Shown in pieces: positions 55,261 to 63,239 of a stretch of 64,000 nt of DNA (position 1 is its first letter; each line of letters opens with the position of its first letter). A program made the position numbers and the translations under genes. The stretch comes from Lachnospiraceae bacterium (GTDB lineage: Bacteria > Bacillota > Clostridia > Lachnospirales > Lachnospiraceae), in contig JAAUZU010000008.1 in assembly GCA_014804445.1 (NCBI GenBank), positions 92,767 through 156,766 on the forward strand. Direction: 5' to 3'. The notes beneath the pieces are model-generated. The model saw only the letters and a list, made by a program, of their open reading frames with translations. It did no database searches and had not been told where the DNA came from.

Positions 55261-58242
55261 ATGCAGCAGTTATTTTTACAACAGAGTTATCAGGATTGTT
55301 GGGAAATATATGAAAAGAGTCTGCAGAATGGCTCGTGTATCAGGTGGGATTATGTGGTTTTAACCGCATCCAACGAGGCGCAGGCCGAGAGTTACCGGAC
55401 GCAGATAGAGTACCGCAGCATGTCGGGGTATCTGCCTGAGAACACGAAATACGTGGTATTGGCTGACCCGGATGGAAAGCGGGTGGGAAGCGGCGGCGCC
55501 ACGTTAAATGTGCTGCGCTATCTGGCTGAGGATGGGTGCGGCAGCTTTTCAGGCAAGCGGATTCTGGTGATACATTCCGGCGGGGACAGCAAGCGGATTC
55601 CCCAGTACAGTATATGCGGCAAAATTTTTTCCCCGGTTCCCAGAGAACTGCCGGATGGCAGGAATTCCACGCTGTTTGATGAATTTATGATTAGTATGGC
55701 GGGCGTTGCCGGCAGGCTCAAGGAGGGTATGCTGGTGCTTTCCGGAGACGTGCTGCTGTTGTTCAATCCTCTCCAGATTGATTTTACCTTTTCGGGGGCG
55801 GCTGCGCTCTCCATCAAGGAGCCGGTTTCTCTTGGGACAAGGCATGGCGTTTTCTTGAACGACGGTTCCGACTATGTGGGAAGATTTCTGCACAAACAGA
55901 CAGAGGAAGTGCTTACAGAATATGGCGCGGTCAACGACAGGGGCTGCGTGGATTTGGACACGGGAGCGGTCGCGCTGGATGTAAAGCTGATGGAAGCGTT
56001 ATATGGTCTTATCAGCACGGACGGCAGGGTGGATGAGGAAAAATTTGCCTGTTTTGTCAATGAAAAGGCGCGTATCAGTTTTTACGGCGATTTTCTCTAT
56101 CCGATTGCAAAAGAGGCGGATAGGGAATCCTATATGAAAGAGGCGGGAGACGGCCCTGTGTGCGAGGAGCTTCTTTCCTGCAGACGGGCAATCTGGGATG
56201 CCATTTCAGGTTTTTCCATGCGGCTGCTCAGTCTGACGCCGGCGGAGTTTATCCATTTCGGCACCACGAAGGAACTGCGGGAGCTTATGACAAAGGGCGT
56301 GGAGGAGTACGCCTTTTTGGGCTGGAAAAAAACGGTGGGAACAGGGTTCGAGCAGGGGGGACTGGCGGTCTACAATTCCCTCATCGGACAGGGTATATTT
56401 GTAGATGACAAGGTGTATATAGAAAACTCCGTGCTGAAATCCGGTATGCGGATTGGACGGGGCAGCATTATCAGCAATATCCGGTATGCCGGAGAGGAAA
56501 AACCGGTGATTCCCGCCGGTGTGGTATTGTCGGGCGCACGTCTGCTGGACGGACGTTTTACGGTTCGTATTTATGGTGTGGAGGACAACCCGAAGGATAA
56601 AATCGGAGAAATGATGAGCGGCAATATCCTGACTCTTTTGGGGGAGGATATTACATTGTGGGAGGCTCCCATTTACCCTGTCTGTGAGGAAAGGGACGAG
56701 GCTGTGCAGGCGGCGCTTATCACATACCGTATGATGAAGGGAATTGCCTCGGTTGAGGAAAAAGAGTGGTGGCTTGCGCAGGAGAAAATCAGCCTGAGCC
56801 GGAGCTTTGCGCAGGCGGACGTCCGTTATGCTGTTACCGGTGTTTTAGAACTTGCGGAGCAGATTGCGGTTTACCGCGCTATCTTGCTGCTGGCGCAGCA
56901 ATTGCCGTGGCAGGCTGCCATGGAGGTATTTGGTAAGCGGGGCATGAACGAAGAGCAGGAGAAGCAGATGCTTGCGATGGCGGGTACGGTGGAGTTCGGC
57001 ACATCTGTCCGGATTTACAACGCGCTTGCAGGCGAAGCAAAGCGGCGCGGGCGTTCTTATGAGAACTATGAAAAAATGTGTTTTGCGGCAATCCGCAACG
57101 CTGTGTATGAAAATAATGGCGTCCACTGTCAGGAAATGCTGCAGTTTCAGAAGGATGAGGCGCATGTGGAGTTTCCGGTCCGTGTCAACTGGGCGGGAGG
57201 ATGGACGGACACACCGCCCCATTGTCTGGAAAAAGGCGGCACAGTGGTCAATGCTGCCATCAAGGTAAACGGCGTGCTGCCGGTACAGGTTACGGTGCGG
57301 AAAATAGAGGCATTAAAGATAGAGGTGGCAAGCGAGGATATTGGTGCGTTTGGGGAATTGTGTTCGCTGGAAGAAATTTACGACTGCAGCAATCCCTACG
57401 ATGCCTTTGCCCTGCATAAGGCGGCTCTGCTTGCCTGCGGCGTGGTGCCGGAGGTCTTGCCCGAGGGAGAAGGTCTTACCCTTCAGGATGTTTTAAAGAA
57501 GCTGGGCGGCGGACTTTTCCTTTCCACGCAGGTTGTGGGGATTCCAAAGGGATCAGGACTGGGCACCAGCAGCATACTGGCGGCGGCATGTATCAAAGCT
57601 ATCTATGAGGTGATGGGCGTATCTGCTGCGGACGAAGAGCTGTACAGGCTTGTGCTCTATATGGAACAGCTTATGAGCACGGGAGGCGGCTGGCAGGATC
57701 AGGTCGGCGGACTGTGCGGCGGTATCAAGTTTATCACCACCACGCCCGGGCTTACACAGGATATCCGGGTGCGCAAGGTAGAGATAAGCGAGACGGCGGC
57801 AGCGGAGCTGCAGGAGCGTTTTGCACTGATTTATACGGGTCAGCGGCGACTGGCGCGCAACTTGCTCAGGGATGTGATGAGCAGTTATATCGGCGGACGG
57901 CGAGAGACTGTGGAGGCGCTGTATTTTATGCACAAGATGGCGGCGCTTATGCGCTTTGAGCTGGAGAGAGGCGATATTGACGAGGTGGCAAAGCTCTTGA
58001 ACCGGCACTGGGAGCTGTCAAAACAGCTCGACGACGGCTGCACCAACACTTGTATTGAGCAGATATTCAGGGCTTGTGAGGATTTGATAGCCGGCAGATT
58101 TATTGCGGGAGCCGGCGGCGGTGGCTTTTTGCAGGTGATTTTAAAACGGAATGTGACGAAACAGCAGCTTCGCGAGCGGTTGAGAGAGGTATTTCAGGAC
58201 AGCGGCGTGGATGTTTGGGACAGTGAGTTTGTGTGGGAATGA
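55261..58242 (+). CDS. fkp: Bifunctional L-fucokinase / fucose-1-phosphate guanylyltransferase-like (Fkp/FKGP family)
   Basis: DPDGKRVGSGGATLNVLRYL, HSGGDSKRIPQYS (L-fucokinase/pyrophosphorylase domain); C-terminal GHMP kinase VRVNWAGGWTDTPPHCLEKGG, GIPKGSGLGTSSILAAACIKAI, GGGGFL. Confidence 0.9.
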   Translation: MQQLFLQQSYQDCWEIYEKSLQNGSCIRWDYVVLTASNEAQAESYRTQIEYRSMSGYLPENTKYVVLADPDGKRVGSGGATLNVLRYLAEDGCGSFSGKRILVIHSGGDSKRIPQYSICGKIFSPVPRELPDGRNSTLFDEFMISMAGVAGRLKEGMLVLSGDVLLLFNPLQIDFTFSGAAALSIKEPVSLGTRHGVFLNDGSDYVGRFLHKQTEEVLTEYGAVNDRGCVDLDTGAVALDVKLMEALYGLISTDGRVDEEKFACFVNEKARISFYGDFLYPIAKEADRESYMKEAGDGPVCEELLSCRRAIWDAISGFSMRLLSLTPAEFIHFGTTKELRELMTKGVEEYAFLGWKKTVGTGFEQGGLAVYNSLIGQGIFVDDKVYIENSVLKSGMRIGRGSIISNIRYAGEEKPVIPAGVVLSGARLLDGRFTVRIYGVEDNPKDKIGEMMSGNILTLLGEDITLWEAPIYPVCEERDEAVQAALITYRMMKGIASVEEKEWWLAQEKISLSRSFAQADVRYAVTGVLELAEQIAVYRAILLLAQQLPWQAAMEVFGKRGMNEEQEKQMLAMAGTVEFGTSVRIYNALAGEAKRRGRSYENYEKMCFAAIRNAVYENNGVHCQEMLQFQKDEAHVEFPVRVNWAGGWTDTPPHCLEKGGTVVNAAIKVNGVLPVQVTVRKIEALKIEVASEDIGAFGELCSLEEIYDCSNPYDAFALHKAALLACGVVPEVLPEGEGLTLQDVLKKLGGGLFLSTQVVGIPKGSGLGTSSILAAACIKAIYEVMGVSAADEELYRLVLYMEQLMSTGGGWQDQVGGLCGGIKFITTTPGLTQDIRVRKVEISETAAAELQERFALIYTGQRRLARNLLRDVMSSYIGGRRETVEALYFMHKMAALMRFELERGDIDEVAKLLNRHWELSKQLDDGCTNTCIEQIFRACEDLIAGRFIAGAGGGGFLQVILKRNVTKQQLRERLREVFQDSGVDVWDSEFVWE

Positions 58243-58799
58243 GGATTCAGATGGACAGATACGAAGACGAAAATATCTACCTCCGCCTTATGACGGACGA
58301 GGACACGGAGGACATTATCCGCTGGCGGAACAGCGACGCAGTGCGAAAAAGGTTTATCTATCAGGCGCTTTTTACAAGGCAGTCCCATGAAAAATGGGTG
58401 GAAACCATGGTGCGCACCGGCAAGGTGGTGCAGATGATCATCTGTGAAAAAAAAGGAGATAAGAAGGTCGGTTCCGTGTATATCAGGGATATCGATGCAG
58501 TACACCATAAAGGAGAATACGGTATCTTTATTGGTGAGGCAGAAGCCAGGGGAAAGGGATACGGAACGGCGGCAGCGCGTTTGATGAAGCGGTATGCTTT
58601 TTCAGAGCTGCATCTGCATCGCCTGTTTCTGCGGGTGTTTGCGGACAATGCGCAGGCGATTGCAAGCTATGAAAAAGCCGGCTTTGTAAGGGAAGCATAT
58701 CTTAGGGACGATGTGTGCATAGACGGGCAGTTTCGGGATATCGTACTGATGGCTGTGCTCGCGGAAACAGATACAAAAGAAAACAAACAGAAGTCTTGA
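58239..58799 (+). CDS. GNAT family N-acetyltransferase (RimJ/L, PseH/WecD-like)
   Basis: IYLRLMTDEDTEDIIRWRNSDAVRKRF, GIFIGEAEARGKGYGTAAARLMKRYAF, ASYEKAGFVREAYLRD; ATGA overlap with fkp. Confidence 0.88.
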   Translation: MRIQMDRYEDENIYLRLMTDEDTEDIIRWRNSDAVRKRFIYQALFTRQSHEKWVETMVRTGKVVQMIICEKKGDKKVGSVYIRDIDAVHHKGEYGIFIGEAEARGKGYGTAAARLMKRYAFSELHLHRLFLRVFADNAQAIASYEKAGFVREAYLRDDVCIDGQFRDIVLMAVLAETDTKENKQKS

Positions 58800-58819
58800 A
58801 AAGACAGAAAAGAGGAGCT

Positions 58820-59956
58820 ATGAAATTTAATTTTAACGTACCACCCTATACGGGAAAAGAAGCAGAGTATATCGCGCAGGCTGTGCAAAACCAGAAAATC
58901 TGCGGCGACGGTGAGTTTACAAAAAAGTGCAATAAGTGGATAGAAGAGAAGACAGGAACGAAGAAGTGCCTGCTGACCACTTCCTGCACCCATGCAACGG
59001 AGCTTGCGGCTCTGCTTTTAGATATCAAGCCCGGGGACGAGGTCATTATGCCGTCCTACACCTTTGTGTCCACGGCGGACGCTTTTGTGCTGCGGGGAGC
59101 GGTGCCGGTGTTTGTGGACATCAGACCGGATACCATGAACATCGACGAAAAATTGATTGAGGACGCCATAACGGACAAGACGAAGGCGATTGTACCGGTG
59201 CACTATGCAGGCGTGTCTTGCGAGATGGACACGATTATGGACATTGCGGAAAGGCATAATCTGTATGTGGTGGAGGATGCTGCACAGGGCATTATGTCTT
59301 CTTACAAGGGACAGGCGCTTGGCACTTTTGGAGAGTTTGGCTGCTTTTCCTTCCATGAAACCAAAAATTACAGCATGGGCGAGGGCGGCGCACTGCTGAT
59401 TCGGGATGATGCGTTCGTTGAAAGGGCGGAGATTATAAGGGAAAAGGGAACGAACCGCTCCCAATACTACAGGGGACAGGTTGACAAATACAGATGGGTG
59501 GATTTTGGCTCGTCCTATCTGCCCAGCGATATGAACGCGGCTTATCTGTATGCCCAGCTTGAGGTGGCGGAAGCAATTAATGACGCGCGGCTTGCCGTGT
59601 GGAACCGCTATTATGAAAATCTGACGCCTCTTGCGGAGAGTGGCAGAATTGAACTGCCCGTGGTGCCGGAGGGATGTGTTCACAATGCGCACATGTTCTA
59701 TATCAAGGCGGCGGATATGGAAGAACGGACAGCCTTGATAAACTTTTTGAAGGAGAATGATATTTTATCCGTATTCCATTATATTCCGCTTCACACAGCG
59801 CCTGCCGGACAGAAATTCGGGCGCTTCCATGGGGAAGACAGGTTTACAACAAGGGAAAGCGAGCGCCTGCTGCGTCTTCCCATGTACTATAAGCTGACGC
59901 CGGATGATGCGGATTATATCAGCGGCAAGGTGAAAGAGTTTTACGGCAGCAGGTAG
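58820..59956 (+). CDS. wecE: dTDP-4-amino-4,6-dideoxygalactose transaminase (WecE/RffA type, DegT family)
   Basis: KICGDGEFTKKCNKWIEEKTGTKKCLLTTSCTHATELAALLLDIKPGDEVIMPSYTFVSTADAFVLRGAVPVFVDIRPDTMNIDE, VVEDAAQGIMSSYKG, SFHETKNYSMGEGGA, IIREKGTNRSQYYRGQVDKYRW. Confidence 0.95.
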   Translation: MKFNFNVPPYTGKEAEYIAQAVQNQKICGDGEFTKKCNKWIEEKTGTKKCLLTTSCTHATELAALLLDIKPGDEVIMPSYTFVSTADAFVLRGAVPVFVDIRPDTMNIDEKLIEDAITDKTKAIVPVHYAGVSCEMDTIMDIAERHNLYVVEDAAQGIMSSYKGQALGTFGEFGCFSFHETKNYSMGEGGALLIRDDAFVERAEIIREKGTNRSQYYRGQVDKYRWVDFGSSYLPSDMNAAYLYAQLEVAEAINDARLAVWNRYYENLTPLAESGRIELPVVPEGCVHNAHMFYIKAADMEERTALINFLKENDILSVFHYIPLHTAPAGQKFGRFHGEDRFTTRESERLLRLPMYYKLTPDDADYISGKVKEFYGSR

Positions 59957-59997
59957 CAGCGCTGTATGTAATCTGCCGCTTTGTATGGAGGATAAAA

Positions 59998-61056
59998 ATG
60001 CTGGTTTTGCAAATCGGAATATTACTGCTTTTTATGGCTGCGGTTCCGTTGGGAATCGGCGCAGGTATCGCATCTTTTGTGGATGGACAGAAAAATAATG
60101 CAGGTTTTATGTGGATGGCGGGCTATTTGGTTTTGCTCGCTGTCTTTCAGTTTGTGTCAGTGCCCATGGTGATAAAAGGAGCGAGATTTTCCACACTGGT
60201 GCTGTGGTTCGCAGTACTTTGTATTCTTTTATCTGTGGCAGGAATTGCTCTTAGGCTGCAATATATGCGCAGGCATCCGGCTTTGCGGCCGGTAAAGGAA
60301 AGAAGCGGAAAAAGAGAAATCATACTCTGGGCAGTATTTGGCGCACTGCTGCTTTTGCAGTTATTCATGGCGGGCCGTCTTACCTTTGCCGACGGGGATG
60401 ACTCCTATTTTGTAACGGTTTCCACCATTGCGGACGGCACGGACACCATGTATTTTTATCTGCCCTACACAGGCGGCACCACCAGTCTGGATATGCGGCA
60501 TGCACTTGCACCATTTCCCCTGTATATTGCTTTTCTGGCGAGGGTGACGGGGCTTCATACCGCGACGGTAGCGCATGTCGCGCTGCCCATGGTTTTGATT
60601 CCGCTGACGTATTGTATCTATGGATTAATCGGGAGCCGGCTGCTGAAAGGAAGGAGCAGGCAGCTTCCCGTTTTTATGATTTTTACGGCGATTTTGATTT
60701 TGTGGAGTAATTATTCCCTGTACACGGCGGAAACTTTTTTGATGACAAGAACCCGGCAGGGAAAGGCGGCGCTGGGCAATATTGTAGTGCCTGCGTTTTT
60801 CTTTCTGGTATATCTGACCGGTGAGCGCCTTGCAGAAAATAAAAAGGTGGAAAAGAGTCTTTGGATGCTTTTGTTCTGCCTGACGACTTTTTCCTGTCTG
60901 TGCAGTACCTTCGGCGGTTTTTTGACAGCGGTGCTGTTCGGCGCTTTTGGGCTGTGTGCGCTGCTCACCTATAAGAGGTGGCGGCTTTTACTTCCTCTTG
61001 TGTTCTGCCTGCTGCCGGCGGCAGTCTATATGGGCATGTATATGATACTGAAATAA
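59998..61056 (+). CDS. Polytopic membrane protein, unknown (N-terminal half of a possible split protein)
   Basis: Multiple TM stretches; followed in the same frame by 61072..61839. Confidence 0.6.
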   Translation: MLVLQIGILLLFMAAVPLGIGAGIASFVDGQKNNAGFMWMAGYLVLLAVFQFVSVPMVIKGARFSTLVLWFAVLCILLSVAGIALRLQYMRRHPALRPVKERSGKREIILWAVFGALLLLQLFMAGRLTFADGDDSYFVTVSTIADGTDTMYFYLPYTGGTTSLDMRHALAPFPLYIAFLARVTGLHTATVAHVALPMVLIPLTYCIYGLIGSRLLKGRSRQLPVFMIFTAILILWSNYSLYTAETFLMTRTRQGKAALGNIVVPAFFFLVYLTGERLAENKKVEKSLWMLLFCLTTFSCLCSTFGGFLTAVLFGAFGLCALLTYKRWRLLLPLVFCLLPAAVYMGMYMILK

Positions 61057-61071
61057 TGGTAGGAGGCTTGC

Positions 61072-61839
61072 ATGGAAAGTATGTGGAACTGGGTGCTTAC
61101 CCAGTATAAGGGATATATCGGAACCGGCATGATAGCAGGGCTGTTCTTGGTGGCGCTGGTATGGCTGTTTGTCTCTGAAAAAAACAAAAATACCAGAATT
61201 GTCTTTATCTATGTGCCTGTTGTGGTGTTGATCCTGTTTTTCTGCCCCCTGTTTGCAAAAGTTGTCCATGCGTTTACGGGAGAGGAAATCTACTACCGGA
61301 TTTTGTGGCTGGTGCCTGTGATACCCGTTTTGGCGTATGCGGCGGTCAAGCTTATGCTGCAGTGTGCCGGAAAGAAAAGATTGATTGTGGGAGCGGCGCT
61401 TGGCGGCATTATTATTTTGTCAGGCAGTCTTGTGTATGAAAGTCCTTACTTTTCCAAGGCGGAAAACAGGTATCATGTGCCGGAGGCGGTGGTAAAAATT
61501 TGTGATACCATCGAGGTAAAGGGAGAATGGGTCTGGGCAGCGTTTCCGGAAGAACTGATACCGTTTGTGCGTCAGTATTCGCCATGGATCAATATGCCTT
61601 ATGGCAGGGAGATGCTGATTAGCCGATGGTCTGTGTGGGGATTTAAGAGCGAACTGTACGACTTGCTGAAGGAGGAAACCTTGAACGTGGAAAGAATCGC
61701 GGAACTGGCGCGGGAGCAGAACTGCGATTATGTTGTATTTGCAGAGGGGAAAAAGTTGTCCGGCAGCTTTGAAAGCTATGGATTTGAACTGCTTGACGTA
61801 ATATGCGGGTATGCCGTCTATGCAGACAGCGGGTTATAG
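61072..61839 (+). CDS. Membrane protein, unknown (C-terminal half of a possible split protein)
   Basis: Own AGGAGG ribosome-binding site before ATG; N-terminal TMs and a soluble C-terminus. Confidence 0.6.
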   Translation: MESMWNWVLTQYKGYIGTGMIAGLFLVALVWLFVSEKNKNTRIVFIYVPVVVLILFFCPLFAKVVHAFTGEEIYYRILWLVPVIPVLAYAAVKLMLQCAGKKRLIVGAALGGIIILSGSLVYESPYFSKAENRYHVPEAVVKICDTIEVKGEWVWAAFPEELIPFVRQYSPWINMPYGREMLISRWSVWGFKSELYDLLKEETLNVERIAELAREQNCDYVVFAEGKKLSGSFESYGFELLDVICGYAVYADSGL

Positions 61840-61867
61840 AAAAAAGCCGGACTTTTCCGGCTTTTTT
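61840..61867. terminator. Bidirectional rho-independent terminator
   Basis: AAAAAAGCCGGA-CTTT-TCCGGCTTTTTT: perfect 12-bp stem, A/T tails on both sides, between convergent genes. Confidence 0.93.
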
Positions 61868-61869
61868 AA

Positions 61870-62847
61870 CTATTCAGTATCGGTGAGTTTTTCCAGCGCC
61901 TTTTTCATCTGTGCAGCGACAAGCTTTCTGCCCTCCGCGTTGAGGTGCATATTGTCAGTCAGATAATCGGCTGCGTTATCTTCGCGTATGCCACCGTAAA
62001 GGTTATCGATGAAGGTCACTTCATCATACACACAGGCCTCGTATTGATAGAAGAAGTAAGAGGACAGTCGTCCGGTACCGAATTCCTTGGAGTCGCTGCT
62101 CACATAACTGCCGTCCTCCGCCACATCAAAGGCGTAGGTTGGTGACATGACGACTACCTGAATCCATGGATAAGCCTGACGAATCAGTTGGATTCCGGAT
62201 ATCATGGAGCCTGTGAAAAAGCGGGTGTCGGACATGTTTCCTTCATTGTGAATGGCACGTCTGGCAAGATGGTCACTTCCATCATACATAATATAGATAA
62301 AATCAACCGTATTGAAGTCGATGGTCTGCAGAAGCTCTACTGCCGCTTTGGTATCGTCGTCAACTTCCCCCATAGAGGTGAGGGCGGAGCTTAAAGTGTC
62401 GCCGCCGTTTCCGACAGCGGCAGCAGCAAGGTGATAGAAGCTGAAGGCATCAATGGCGTAATCCGTGGCTGAGAAAACTTCGTTGTAGGTGCTCATATAG
62501 GAGCCCGGGATAGCACAGTTGTAAACAACAGCATCGGCCTCTTTGGCAAGAAGCCGGCATGGATTGTCGGAGGCGTCCCTGTCATCGGCAAAGGGTGCGT
62601 TTCCGAAGCAGACGATTGTGGTAACGCCGTCGTCCTCAGGAAAGCCTGTTGTATCTTCTATTTTGTAAAAGGTATCATAGACGGTTATCTCGGGATTGTC
62701 GGGAACCGGTATGGCATCAATTTCATCCTTTGTGATACCGCGGCCAAAACCCCAGAATTTACGGACAATAATGATGATGGCCAGAATCGAGATAACTGCA
62801 AAAATCAAATGAAAACTTATTTTAAATTTCTTTTTATCCTTTTCCAT
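61870..62847 (-). CDS. Membrane-anchored SGNH-hydrolase-like protein
   Basis: N-terminal TM (LIFAVISILAIIIIV), block I-like IVCFGNAPFADD, block V-like DNMHLNAEG; start at MEKDKKK preceded by AGGA. Confidence 0.7.
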   Translation of the reverse strand: MEKDKKKFKISFHLIFAVISILAIIIIVRKFWGFGRGITKDEIDAIPVPDNPEITVYDTFYKIEDTTGFPEDDGVTTIVCFGNAPFADDRDASDNPCRLLAKEADAVVYNCAIPGSYMSTYNEVFSATDYAIDAFSFYHLAAAAVGNGGDTLSSALTSMGEVDDDTKAAVELLQTIDFNTVDFIYIMYDGSDHLARRAIHNEGNMSDTRFFTGSMISGIQLIRQAYPWIQVVVMSPTYAFDVAEDGSYVSSDSKEFGTGRLSSYFFYQYEACVYDEVTFIDNLYGGIREDNAADYLTDNMHLNAEGRKLVAAQMKKALEKLTDTE

Positions 62848-63165
62848 ATTTTTCCTCATTTCTGCGCTTCTTTTTTGGCGCATTCCGCCGCTGTGCGGCA
62901 GTTATTACATTCCTATGTTTAAACTTGTTTGATTGTACTATATACATGGAAAGATTGTCCAGTCCTGTATAAAATATTTAATAAAAAGTAAAGAAATGAT
63001 ACAAAGAGGATACAAAAATAAGGAAAATGAAGTACAAGGATTGCTATTTTGGAAAAACATACCGCTTGAGAGAAGTATTCTCTGTTCTGTATACTGAAAA
63101 ATGAAAGAACGGAGGAACTTCATAAAAAAATAAGAAATTAGCGGCATTTCAGCAGAGTTTATGCC

Positions 63166-63194
63166 TTGTATGAGTCCGACGGAAATGATATAAT
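63166..63194 (+). promoter_or_regulatory. Promoter TTGTAT-N17-TATAAT with TGA extended -10
   Basis: Exact 17-bp spacer, 45 nt upstream of the ATG at 63240. Confidence 0.6.
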
Positions 63195-63239
63195 GTTACA
63201 GAATTGTTAAGAGCCAAATACAGAAAGGTATGTGACAGG

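Noticed and set aside
59998-61839. Pseudogene call for the split membrane protein
   Set aside because: Two stops are followed by a properly spaced AGGAGG and ATG, so two expressed genes are at least as likely; reported as a finding instead.
62885-62903. Short GCCGC-TGT-GCGGC hairpin upstream of the minus-strand SGNH-like gene
   Set aside because: Only 5 bp, no clear regulatory context.
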